A stretch of 9,789 nucleotides of DNA from Candidatus Nomurabacteria bacterium RIFCSPHIGHO2_01_FULL_39_9 (GTDB taxonomy: Bacteria; Patescibacteriota; Minisyncoccia; Phycocordibacterales; DATEUR01), in the NCBI GenBank assembly GCA_001786825.1, contig MFTL01000019.1, forward strand, positions 17,734 through 27,522. Direction: 5' to 3'. The stretch's first letter is position 1; each line of letters starts with the position of its first letter. A program made the position numbers and the translations under genes. The notes under the pieces were generated by a model, which worked only from the letters and a program-made list of their open reading frames with translations, had not been told where the DNA came from and did no database searches. This document shows positions 1 to 7,265 of the stretch, one piece after another.

Positions 1-540
1 CTTCATCCTTATGTAAGCATTTTTATTTTTATCGGCCTTTCAGCGCTGTCGGCAATGATTTTTTCATTCTCTAGCGTTTGGTTAGTGCCGGTCGCGGTTA
101 CGCTCTGGCAAAATTCTTTCACAATTATTTTATTGCTAGCGAGCTGGCTCTTGGGCGCGATAATTTCTTATCTTATTGGTTACTACGGCGGTTATCCGAT
201 AGCTGCAAAAATAGTTAAAACCGATCGGCTTTCTTATTATCAAAAATTAATCAGCGAGCGTCTTGGCTTCTGGATTATTTTTTTATTTCGACTGACTTTG
301 CCTTCCGAAATCCCCGGCTATCTTTTAGGTATTTTTCGTTATCCATTTTTTAAATATCTCTTAGTAACTTTGCTGGCAGAATTGCCTTATGCTATTTATA
401 GTGTTTATGCAATTGATTCGATAATTAATAAAGAGCCTAAAATTGTCGCATTGGCTACTTTTATTTGGATTATTGCGGCTCTAATTTTGACCTATTTTTA
501 TCAGAAACGAATTAATCATAATAACTCGTTGCGCAAGTAA
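1..540 (+). CDS. VTT-domain (DedA/TVP38-like) integral membrane protein, 5' partial
   Basis: The reading frame is open from the first base of the window and ends in TAA, so the start lies upstream. An ATG at 55 exists, but residues before it (LHPYVSIFIFIGLSALSA) are hydrophobic and in frame, so it is probably internal. The 179 visible residues contain several membrane segments. The pattern is that of the VTT (SNARE-associated Golgi protein, DedA/TVP38/TMEM64) fold: a glycine-rich LLGAIISYLIGYYGG segment, then a re-entrant RLTLPSEIPGYLLG segment with the family-type arginine and prolines. Some family members act in membrane lipid translocation or membrane homeostasis, but the substrate here cannot be read from the sequence. 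It lies 24 nt before proS and may be co-transcribed with it. The family call is fairly secure; the specific role is unknown. Confidence 0.75.
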   Translation, partial: LHPYVSIFIFIGLSALSAMIFSFSSVWLVPVAVTLWQNSFTIILLLASWLLGAIISYLIGYYGGYPIAAKIVKTDRLSYYQKLISERLGFWIIFLFRLTLPSEIPGYLLGIFRYPFFKYLLVTLLAELPYAIYSVYAIDSIINKEPKIVALATFIWIIAALILTYFYQKRINHNNSLRK

Positions 541-564
541 ATAAATTACTGTAATATTTGGTCA

Positions 565-1809
565 ATGCGCCAATCCCAACTTTTTACTCGTACTAAAAAA
601 GAACCGCCTCGCGACGAGGTTTCGATTAATGCTCGACTGCTTATTCAGGCTGGTTTCATTAAAAAGGAAATGGCCGGTGTTTTCAGTTTCTTGCCGCTCG
701 GTCTCCGCGTTTTGAAAAAAATTGAAAACATTATCCGCAAGGAAATGAATCTGCTTGGCGGCCAAGAAATTTTAATGCCGGCACTTCATAGCAAAGAGCC
801 ATGGCTTAAAACGGGCCGTTGGGAAACTATGACTGATTTATACAAGCTCAAAGATTCGGCTGACCGCGAATTTGCGCTTGGAGGGACTCATGAAGAAATC
901 GTTGTGCCGCTTGTAGCCGAATTTTTGTCTTCTTACAAAGACTTGCCTTTTGCGGTTTATCAAATACAAGACAAGTTTCGTTCGGAACTCCGTGCGAAAT
1001 CCGGCCTTTTGCGCGGCCGCGAATTTTTCATGAAGGACATGTATTCTTTTCACCGTTCTGTTGCCGACTGCGAAAGTTTTTATGAAAAAGTAGCGCTCGC
1101 ATACAAACGAATTTTTGATCAAGTCGGCATCGGCCGAATGACTTTCATGACGTTTGCTTCCGGCGGATTATTTTCAAAATACTCGCATGAGTTTCAGACG
1201 ATAACGCCTTATGGCGAGGATACAATTTATTTAGGTGAAGCAAAAGGTCTTGCCGTGAATAGAGAAGTGAACACACCTGATGTGTTGAAAGATATCGGTC
1301 TTGATGAAGAAAAACTGGTTGAAAAAAAAGCGATTGAGGTTGGTAATATTTTTCAACTTAAGGTAAGATTTACTGAAGCTTTTGACGTTAAAATAAAAGA
1401 CGAAACTGGCAAATTAGAGCCGGTTTATATGGGCTGTTATGGCTTGGGTTTGCCCCGAATTATGGGCACGGTTGTTGAGGTACTATCTGATGAACACGGC
1501 ATGGCTTGGCCCAAAAATATCGCGCCTTATGCGGTTCATTTAATTGCGCTCCAGAAAGAAGTTTTGCCGGAAGCCGAGTCTTTTTACGAAGAATTAAATA
1601 AGTCCGGTATCGAAGTTCTCTTTGATGATCGGGGTGAAAAATCACCTGGTGAAAAATTAGTTGAGAGCGATTTGTTCGGCTTGCCGATTCGTCTTGTGAT
1701 CAGTGAAAGAAATAAAGGCAAGATTGAAATAAAAATACGAACCGAAAAAGAAAGCCGCCTTTTAGAAAAAAACGAAGCAATTAATTTTATAAAAAATTAT
1801 GTTGAATAA
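565..1809 (+). CDS. proS: Prolyl-tRNA synthetase, short form without editing domain
   Basis: This is a class II aminoacyl-tRNA synthetase that joins proline to tRNA-Pro in the cytoplasm. Motif 1 lies at about residues 38-72. The substrate loop T-H-E is at 108-110. Motif 2 spans 138-162 (FRSELRAKSGLLRGREF, then MKDMYSF). Motif 3 is at 290-305 (GCYGLGLPRIMG). A C-terminal anticodon-binding domain covers about 323-414. The protein has 414 residues, against roughly 570 for the E. coli type. The missing part is the INS editing domain: only about 125 residues separate motifs 2 and 3. Motif 2 has R-A-K-S-G where the common form has R-P-R-F-G, a variant I associate with candidate-phyla bacteria. No Shine-Dalgarno sequence precedes the ATG. 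The last 11 nt overlap the mreB start. Confidence 0.96.
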   Translation: MRQSQLFTRTKKEPPRDEVSINARLLIQAGFIKKEMAGVFSFLPLGLRVLKKIENIIRKEMNLLGGQEILMPALHSKEPWLKTGRWETMTDLYKLKDSADREFALGGTHEEIVVPLVAEFLSSYKDLPFAVYQIQDKFRSELRAKSGLLRGREFFMKDMYSFHRSVADCESFYEKVALAYKRIFDQVGIGRMTFMTFASGGLFSKYSHEFQTITPYGEDTIYLGEAKGLAVNREVNTPDVLKDIGLDEEKLVEKKAIEVGNIFQLKVRFTEAFDVKIKDETGKLEPVYMGCYGLGLPRIMGTVVEVLSDEHGMAWPKNIAPYAVHLIALQKEVLPEAESFYEELNKSGIEVLFDDRGEKSPGEKLVESDLFGLPIRLVISERNKGKIEIKIRTEKESRLLEKNEAINFIKNYVE

Positions 1810-2845
1810 ATTTTATAATGTATTTTCCAACAATATTGGAATTGATCTCGGAACGGTCAATACTCTTGTCTATTTGAATGGCAAGGGAATTGTGATTAAT
1901 GAACCGTCGGTTGTAGCGGTTAATCAAAAGACTGGTCAGATTGTTGCGGTTGGCGCTGACGCTAAACAAATGATCGGGCGAACGCCGGGTCATATCAAAG
2001 CCGTGCGGCCAATTGTTGATGGCGTTATTTCTGATTTCGAAGTAACCGAAGAAATGCTCTCATATTTAATCAACAAAACTGAAGAATTAAATAAAAAAAT
2101 GTTTCGACCAAAAGTGATTGTTGGTACTCCGGTCGGTATCACTTCGGTTGAGACGCGCGCAGTTCACGACGCGGCTCGTAGCGCCGGTGCGCGCGAAGTT
2201 TATATTATCGAAGAACCGATGGCCGCCGCAATCGGTATTGGCCTGCCAGTTTTAGAACCGGTTGGTTCGATGATTATTGATATTGGCGGCGGCACTTCAG
2301 ACATTGCGGTGATCTCGCTTGGCGGTATTGTCAAAGCCAAGAGTTTAAAAATTGCCGGTGATCGTTTCAACAATGACATTATTTCTTATCTTAAAGACGA
2401 ATTTAAGTTGCTTATTGGCGATCGTAGCGCTGATGCTGTTAAAACGGCGATTGGCACAGCCACTTCCGGTCCTTCGATGGAAGCGGAAATCCGGGGCCGT
2501 GATTTGATTACCGGTCTGCCGAAAGCGGTTATTATCACTGATTCCGATATTCGTGAAGCCATTCGACCTGCGTTAAACAGTCTTGCTGAAGGCGCGGCCC
2601 AAGTGCTTGAATCGACGCCGCCGGAATTGCTTTCCGATATTGTCAGTCGCGGCATAACGCTAGTCGGTGGAGGCGCGCTCTTAAAAGGTCTTGATAAACT
2701 GCTTGCTCAAGCATTGAAGGTCCCGATCAAAGTTGCCGTTGATCCATTGACGGCTGTCGCGCGGGGCACGGGCGTTGTGCTTGAAGATTTTGATAATTTC
2801 AAACACACCCTTTTTACAGTTGCTGAAGATGAACCGCTACAATAA
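1799..2845 (+). CDS. mreB: Rod shape-determining actin-like ATPase MreB
   Basis: MreB is a bacterial actin that polymerises on the inner face of the membrane and guides lateral wall synthesis. Its length, 348 residues, is normal for the family. Phosphate-binding loop 1 is at 14-25 (GIDLGTVNTLVY). The EEPMAA segment at 138-143 carries the likely catalytic Glu139. Phosphate loop 2 is at 161-168 (DIGGGTSD). The adenosine motif is at 289-294 (VGGGAL). The short N-terminus before the first strand (MLNKFYNVFSNN) could be a weak amphipathic membrane contact. The ATG lies inside the last codons of proS and the stop lies beyond the start of mreC, which suggests translational coupling on both sides. 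No key residue appears to be missing. Confidence 0.98.
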   Translation: MLNKFYNVFSNNIGIDLGTVNTLVYLNGKGIVINEPSVVAVNQKTGQIVAVGADAKQMIGRTPGHIKAVRPIVDGVISDFEVTEEMLSYLINKTEELNKKMFRPKVIVGTPVGITSVETRAVHDAARSAGAREVYIIEEPMAAAIGIGLPVLEPVGSMIIDIGGGTSDIAVISLGGIVKAKSLKIAGDRFNNDIISYLKDEFKLLIGDRSADAVKTAIGTATSGPSMEAEIRGRDLITGLPKAVIITDSDIREAIRPALNSLAEGAAQVLESTPPELLSDIVSRGITLVGGGALLKGLDKLLAQALKVPIKVAVDPLTAVARGTGVVLEDFDNFKHTLFTVAEDEPLQ

Positions 2846-3602
2846 AAAATCTCGTTTATTTATTTATTTTTTAAGCATTGTTGCTTTGGTTTTTATTTTT
2901 TTCTTTTTCGGTTCGCGGATTTTACCAAAACCAATTGCTTTTTTAGCCAAACCGATTTGGCAGCTTCAAAATAGTTTACAAAAAAGTTTTGATAATTTAA
3001 ATTTTCTCTGGCAATCGAAAAAATCTATTATTGCCGAAAATGATCGATTAAAAGAGCAACTTGAAGAATATCGTCAAGAATTAGTTTATGCCGAATTTTT
3101 AAAAGATGAAAATGAAAAATTAAACGAAATTCTTGGTAAAAAAATAAATACATTACAGACAGTTTTAGTGCCGGTTTTAGCCCGACCTAATCAATCAATT
3201 TACGATACGCTTATTGTTGATATTGGCACGAGTCAGATCTCTGTCGGTGATAAAGTCATTGTGAGTCCGAATATTTTAATTGGCGAAATTAAAGAAGTTC
3301 TTGGCCAGTTGGCTAAAGTCGAACTTTATAGTACACCCGGTGTTATCACGCAAGTGTCACTCTCTGATTCTGGTGTATCGACATCTGCGATCGGACGTGG
3401 TGGGGGAAATTTTAAAATAGTGGCGCCACGCGAAGTTGTTGTTTCAATTGATGAATCAGTCAAAGTCGCGCCGGATTTTTTGATAGGATTTATTAAAAAG
3501 ATAGAATCTGATCCAAGGATACCCGAGCAAACCATCTATGTCGCGTCGCCGGTCAATATTTTCACATTGCAGTTTGTTGAAATAGTAATCTCGGCAAAAT
3601 AA
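2829..3602 (+). CDS. mreC: Rod shape-determining protein MreC
   Basis: MreC is a bitopic membrane protein that links MreB to the extracytoplasmic wall-synthesis machinery. From the ATG at 2829 it has 257 residues: a short basic N-terminus (MNRYNKKSR), one membrane helix at about 10-27, a coiled coil at about 60-100, and a beta-rich domain from about 108 to the end. The beta domain includes the typical pattern of a 'VPVLARPNQSIYDTLIVD' strand pair followed by IGTSQISVGDKVIV. I prefer 2829 to the upstream in-frame ATG at 2775. The upstream start would add 18 residues lying wholly within mreB and would bury the normal basic-plus-helix N-terminus. The chosen start overlaps the mreB end by 17 nt. 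No mreD follows; tgt begins 2 nt after the stop. Confidence 0.93.
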   Translation: MNRYNKKSRLFIYFLSIVALVFIFFFFGSRILPKPIAFLAKPIWQLQNSLQKSFDNLNFLWQSKKSIIAENDRLKEQLEEYRQELVYAEFLKDENEKLNEILGKKINTLQTVLVPVLARPNQSIYDTLIVDIGTSQISVGDKVIVSPNILIGEIKEVLGQLAKVELYSTPGVITQVSLSDSGVSTSAIGRGGGNFKIVAPREVVVSIDESVKVAPDFLIGFIKKIESDPRIPEQTIYVASPVNIFTLQFVEIVISAK

Positions 3603-3604
3603 GA

Positions 3605-4855
3605 ATGAATTTCAAAATTGAGAAAAAATTAAAAAATACCCTAGCGCGGGCGGGTGTGATAACAACGCCTCATGGCGAAATTCAAACGCCGGCATTTGTA
3701 GCGGTTGGCACCAAAGCGACTATAAAATCTTTAAATCCGGATCAGGTAGCGTCTACTGGCACGGAAATAGTACTCGGCAATACTTATCATCTTTATCTTC
3801 AGCCTGGTGATGAAATTGTGAAGAAGGCTGGCGGATTGGGGAAATTCATGAATTGGCGGCGAAGCGATGCAAAAGGAAATGAAAGCATAGGGCCGACGAT
3901 GACGGACTCCGGCGGTTTTCAAGTATTTTCGCTCGGCGCGGCGTATGGCAAAGAAATTTCTAAAGTTGTGAAAATTACCGATCCGTCTTTTTTGTTACCT
4001 GAGCGTTTTGATGATTCTGACGCGCCGCGTCTTGCGAAGATCGGCGCTGATGGCGTTTCTTTCAAGTCGCACTTGGATGGTTCGCTTCATTATATTACAC
4101 CCGAAAAATCAATTGAAATTCAACACAATTTAGGCGCGGATATTATATTTGCTTTTGATGAGTGCACTAGTCCGGTTGAAGACTTGCGTTATCAAGAAGA
4201 AGCATTAAATCGCACCCATCGCTGGGCAGAGAAGTGTTTGGAGTACCATAAATCAAAAGATAATTCTAAATATCAGGCGCTGTTTGGCATAGTTCAGGGT
4301 GGCCGAGATGAAAGTTTGAGAAAAAAATCTGCGCAGGTAATCGCCGAGATGAATGTTGAGGGAAAATATTTTGATGGCTTTGGCATAGGTGGCTCGTTTG
4401 CCAAAGAAGATATGTCAACCGCCGTTAAATGGGTAAATGAGATTTTACCGGAAGAGAAGCCGCGGCATTTGCTCGGCATCGGGGAGCCAGAAGATCTTTT
4501 TATGGGTATTGAAAATGGTGTGGATCTCTTTGACTGCGTCCTGCCGACACGGCTGGGTCGGAACGGCACGCTTTATACGAAGTATGGGAAAATTAATATT
4601 GAAAATACTAAATACCGCGAAGATTTTGGCCCTATCGAAGACGACTGCGAATGTTATACTTGTGTCGGCGGGAAATTTTCTCGAGCGTATATTTGTCACC
4701 TTTTTCACGGCAAAGAAATGCTCGCCGGTACCTTGGCCTCCATCCACAATCTCCACTTCATCGTCAATCTGGTCAAAAAAATCCGCCAAAGTATTTTAAA
4801 CGATACTTTCTATGACCTCAAAAAAGATTTTTTGAAAAATTATGCTAAACACTAA
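3605..4855 (+). CDS. tgt: tRNA-guanine (preQ1/queuine) transglycosylase
   Basis: Tgt exchanges guanine-34 in the anticodon of His, Asp, Asn and Tyr tRNAs for a 7-deazaguanine base, a step toward queuosine. The family substrate loop DSGGFQVFSL is at 101-110, with Asp101 as the expected general acid/base. The nucleophile segment is at 308-316 (LFDCVLPTR), with Asp310. The zinc site is Cys348, Cys350, Cys353 and His381. At 416 residues it is longer than the usual 370-390. Extra sequence sits just before Asp101 (about 85-96) and between 111 and 148, ahead of GVSFKSHLDGS. Both insertions keep frame and the catalytic parts are intact, so the enzyme is probably active. It starts 2 nt after mreC and overlaps uvrB by 14 nt. 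No queuosine synthesis genes are visible, so the base source (made or salvaged) is open. Confidence 0.95.
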   Translation: MNFKIEKKLKNTLARAGVITTPHGEIQTPAFVAVGTKATIKSLNPDQVASTGTEIVLGNTYHLYLQPGDEIVKKAGGLGKFMNWRRSDAKGNESIGPTMTDSGGFQVFSLGAAYGKEISKVVKITDPSFLLPERFDDSDAPRLAKIGADGVSFKSHLDGSLHYITPEKSIEIQHNLGADIIFAFDECTSPVEDLRYQEEALNRTHRWAEKCLEYHKSKDNSKYQALFGIVQGGRDESLRKKSAQVIAEMNVEGKYFDGFGIGGSFAKEDMSTAVKWVNEILPEEKPRHLLGIGEPEDLFMGIENGVDLFDCVLPTRLGRNGTLYTKYGKINIENTKYREDFGPIEDDCECYTCVGGKFSRAYICHLFHGKEMLAGTLASIHNLHFIVNLVKKIRQSILNDTFYDLKKDFLKNYAKH

Positions 4856-6830
4856 ATTCAAATTAAAAAGCGAATACAAACCAGCTGGCGACCAGCCGAA
4901 GGCGATTTTGGAGTTGATAAAAGGACTAGAGAAAGGTCACAAAAAACAAACACTTCTTGGCGTGACGGGTAGCGGCAAGACTTTCACGATGGCGAACGTG
5001 ATAGAAAAAATCCAGAAACCGACTTTGGTTATCGCTCACAATAAAACGCTTGCCGCTCAACTTGCTCAAGAATACAAAACTTTTTTTCCGGAAAATGCCG
5101 TGCATTACTTCGTCTCTTATTACGACTATTACCAACCGGAAGCCTACATGCCGACGACCGATACTTACATTGAAAAAGACGCAAAGATAAATGAAGAAAT
5201 TGATAGGCTTCGCCACGCTTCGACACAAGCACTTTTGACGCGCCACGATGTCATCATCGTTGCTTCAGTTTCTTGTATCTATGGTCTCGGCAGTCCGGAA
5301 GAATATAGCGAAGAAAATTTATTTTTAGAAAAAGGCCAAAAAATCATTCGGAATGATATTTTGAAACGACTGATTGAATTATATTTTGAACGCACCAATA
5401 CTGATTTGAAATCCGGCCAGTTTCGGGCAACTGGTAGCAAAATCGAAATCATGCCCGTTTCTGAAACTTTTGTTTATAGCATTCTCCTTGGTTCCGATTC
5501 TACTATAAAAAATATTTTTAAAATTGACCCTATTTCTTCGAAAGTTCTAGATAATCCCAAAAACATTTTTCTTTTCCCAGCTAAACATTTTTTGACATCC
5601 AAAGATAAAAGAAATAAAGCAATTAAATTGATAAAACTTGAATTGGAAACACAGCTTAAAAAGTTTAAAAAAGAAGGGAAACTTTTAGAAGCCGAAAGAT
5701 TAAAAAGACGGACGAATTATGATCTGACTATGCTTAAAGAATTTGGTTATTGCAATGGTATTGAAAATTATTCACGCCATCTTTCGGGCCGCCGCGAAGG
5801 CGCGCCGCCGGACACATTACTTTCGTATTTTCCAGATGACTTTTTAACGATTATTGATGAGTCTCATGTTTCAGTGCCACAAATAGGCGGCATGTATGCG
5901 GGCGATCAAAGTCGTAAAAAGACTTTGATTGAACATGGTTTCAGGTTGCCGTCGGCTGCCGACAACAGGCCGCTACGTTTTGAAGAGTTTGATAAAAAAG
6001 TAAAACAAGTTATTTTTACTTCGGCGACACCGGCGGAATATGAGCGAGAGATAAGCGGACAAATTGTTGAGCAAATTATTCGCCCAACCGGTCTTATCGA
6101 TCCGGAGATTGAAATAAAACCAGTGAGCCAACAAGTCCAAGATTTCATTGCTGAATCCGCGAAAGAAATCAAAAAAGGCGGGCGGGTGATTGCGACGACA
6201 CTGACCAAAAAAATGGCGGAGGATCTGTCTGCTTATTTAAAGGATCAAAAAATCAAAGCTGAATATTTGCACAGCGATATCAAAACACTGGAACGGATAA
6301 AAATTCTGACTGATTTTCGAAGAGGGAAGTTCGATTGTCTTGTTGGAGTTAATTTGCTTCGTGAGGGCTTAGATTTACCGGAAGTAACATTGATAGGAAT
6401 TTTGGATGCTGATAAAGAAGGTTTTTTGCGAAGCGAAACTTCGCTAATTCAGATTATTGGCCGGGCTGCGCGCAATGTCCTTGGTCGAGTTATACTCTAT
6501 GCAGATAATATCACCGGATCAATTCAAAAAGCGGTTGGCGAGACTAATCGCCGCCGAAAGATTCAAATGGATTACAATAAAAAGCATAAGATTACACCAA
6601 AAACAATTATTAAAAAGATTCACGATATTACCGAAGAGATGGAAAGTCTGCATGAAAAAGCCGTTAAAGCAGAACTTAATTTTGATGCTAAATTTTTTGC
6701 TCGAAATCCCGCGAAGCTAATTAAATTAAAAGAGCGTGAGATGGGTGAGGCAGTGAAAGAGCTTGATTTTGAAACCGCCGCCATTCTCCGCGATGAGATT
6801 AAAATATTGAAAGAAAAGTCAGAGAAATAA
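4842..6830 (+). CDS. uvrB: UvrABC excinuclease subunit B
   Basis: UvrB is the damage-verifying helicase-like subunit of nucleotide excision repair; it takes DNA from UvrA and positions UvrC. It has 662 residues, normal for the family. Walker A is at 40-47 (GVTGSGKT). The beta-hairpin tyrosines lie in YYDYYQPEAY at 93-102. Motif II is DESH at 339-342 and motif III is TSATP at 393-397. Motif V is GVNLLREGLDLPEV at 502-515 and motif VI is QIIGRAAR at 537-544. The C-terminal UVR domain, which contacts UvrC, spans about 622-660. The start gives the family-typical opening (KLKSEYKPAGDQPKAI) and overlaps tgt by 14 nt. It is the last conserved gene of the block. No strong terminator directly follows it. 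Confidence 0.98.
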   Translation: MLNTKFKLKSEYKPAGDQPKAILELIKGLEKGHKKQTLLGVTGSGKTFTMANVIEKIQKPTLVIAHNKTLAAQLAQEYKTFFPENAVHYFVSYYDYYQPEAYMPTTDTYIEKDAKINEEIDRLRHASTQALLTRHDVIIVASVSCIYGLGSPEEYSEENLFLEKGQKIIRNDILKRLIELYFERTNTDLKSGQFRATGSKIEIMPVSETFVYSILLGSDSTIKNIFKIDPISSKVLDNPKNIFLFPAKHFLTSKDKRNKAIKLIKLELETQLKKFKKEGKLLEAERLKRRTNYDLTMLKEFGYCNGIENYSRHLSGRREGAPPDTLLSYFPDDFLTIIDESHVSVPQIGGMYAGDQSRKKTLIEHGFRLPSAADNRPLRFEEFDKKVKQVIFTSATPAEYEREISGQIVEQIIRPTGLIDPEIEIKPVSQQVQDFIAESAKEIKKGGRVIATTLTKKMAEDLSAYLKDQKIKAEYLHSDIKTLERIKILTDFRRGKFDCLVGVNLLREGLDLPEVTLIGILDADKEGFLRSETSLIQIIGRAARNVLGRVILYADNITGSIQKAVGETNRRRKIQMDYNKKHKITPKTIIKKIHDITEEMESLHEKAVKAELNFDAKFFARNPAKLIKLKEREMGEAVKELDFETAAILRDEIKILKEKSEK

Positions 6831-6848
6831 AAAACCATCAGTATGTTA

Positions 6849-6877
6849 TTGACTGAAATTAATCACTCTAGTAACAT
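6849..6877 (+). promoter_or_regulatory. Putative sigma70-type promoter for the 67-codon gene
   Basis: TTGACT at 6849-6854 (5 of 6 consensus), 17-bp spacer, then TAACAT at 6872-6877 (4 of 6). It would start transcription near 6884, about 33 nt before the ATG at 6917. It sits just after the uvrB stop, so the next gene may be expressed separately as well as by read-through. Confidence 0.45.
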
Positions 6878-6916
6878 TTAAGTAAATAACCTTAAACCTT
6901 TTAATACTCTGAAATC

Positions 6917-7120
6917 ATGTTCATTGGAAATGTATTTAAAAAGATATTCAAAGAGCACGCTCTTGTGTTTGACAGAATTGAAAAATGTTTATCTTCCAAC
7001 ACGCACTCTGTAAAAAAATTATTTAAGCCAGAGGCGTTGAAGAAGGAGTATGTTACATTCTATTTTTACCGAAAAACTTTTGAAAGCGCCTTGAATTCGC
7101 AACCCGTTTGTCTCAATTAA
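6917..7120 (+). CDS. Small hypothetical protein, 67 residues
   Basis: I do not recognise this protein. It is basic and mixed hydrophobic (MFIGNVFKKIFKEHALVFDR...), with two cysteines (24 and 65) and an aromatic stretch around 44-51 (EYVTFYFY). It has no signal peptide or membrane helix that I would defend. It has its own promoter-like pair upstream. Its last six codons form the left arm of a strong intrinsic terminator, so the end of the protein is constrained by RNA structure. The leader just before its ATG resembles that of the next gene. Alternative reading: the 6884-7147 transcript, about 265 nt, is a small RNA and the frame is accidental. The protein-like composition makes a real gene somewhat more likely. 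Confidence 0.5.
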   Translation: MFIGNVFKKIFKEHALVFDRIEKCLSSNTHSVKKLFKPEALKKEYVTFYFYRKTFESALNSQPVCLN

Positions 7121-7147
7121 AATTAATTAATTGGACAACGGGTTTTT
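7101..7147 (+). terminator. Strong intrinsic terminator
   Basis: The left arm at 7101-7120 pairs with 7127-7144. The stem has about 18 base pairs with two single-T bulges (7109 and 7113), a GC-rich base (AACCCGTT/AACGGGTT) and a loop of about 6 nt. A T-run follows at 7143-7147. The left arm overlaps the final codons and stop of the 67-codon gene. No T-run appears on the other strand, so it acts for + strand transcripts. Confidence 0.88.
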
Positions 7148-7198
7148 AATTAAGAAGAAGTGAAAAATTTGTTTAAATTATGTAATCTTATTATAAAA

Positions 7199-7227
7199 CT
7201 GTCAATATTTACAGATTTAAATATAAA
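7199..7227 (+). promoter_or_regulatory. Possible promoter for the CxxC small protein gene
   Basis: CTGTCA at 7199-7204 (4 of 6), 17-bp spacer, TATAAA at 7222-7227 (5 of 6). The predicted start near 7234 leaves a leader of about 32 nt, close to that of the preceding small gene. Two competing pairs exist in this very AT-rich gap: TTTACA 7208-7213 with TATTCT 7231-7236, and TTGTTT 7169-7174 with TATAAA 7192-7197. Which one is used cannot be settled from sequence. Confidence 0.3.
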
Positions 7228-7232
7228 TTGTA

Positions 7233-7246
7233 TTCTTAATTAAGAA
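7233..7246. repeat. 14-bp perfect palindrome in leader
   Basis: TTCTTAATTAAGAA reads the same on both strands. It lies about 20 nt before the ATG of the 87-codon gene and over the predicted transcription start, where a repressor site could sit. In sequence this AT-rich, a 14-bp palindrome can also arise by chance. Confidence 0.4.
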
Positions 7247-7265
7247 ACTTTTAAAACTCTAAGCT

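Noticed and set aside
528..557. Possible promoter (TGTAAT at 550-555) between the VTT gene and proS
   Set aside because: The -10 is reasonable, but no -35 stands at 16-18 bp; read-through from upstream is as likely.
2775..2828. Upstream in-frame start for mreC giving 18 more residues
   Set aside because: The extension lies wholly inside mreB and would displace the usual basic N-terminus and membrane helix of MreC; ATG 2829 fits the family better.
4437..4799. A 120-codon + strand frame and a 114-codon - strand frame inside tgt
   Set aside because: tgt is fully conserved through this stretch, and the other frames encode no recognisable protein, so they are shadows.
4926..5246. Long - strand frames opposite uvrB and other conserved genes
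   Set aside because: They lie opposite well-conserved + strand genes, and none has a recognisable motif.
6457..6720. An 87-codon + strand frame inside uvrB
   Set aside because: It runs through conserved UvrB motif VI and the following region in another frame; there is no evidence that it is expressed.
6838..6857. Short inverted repeat TCAGT/ACTGA just after uvrB as a terminator
   Set aside because: The stem is only 5 bp with a 9-nt loop, and no T-run follows.
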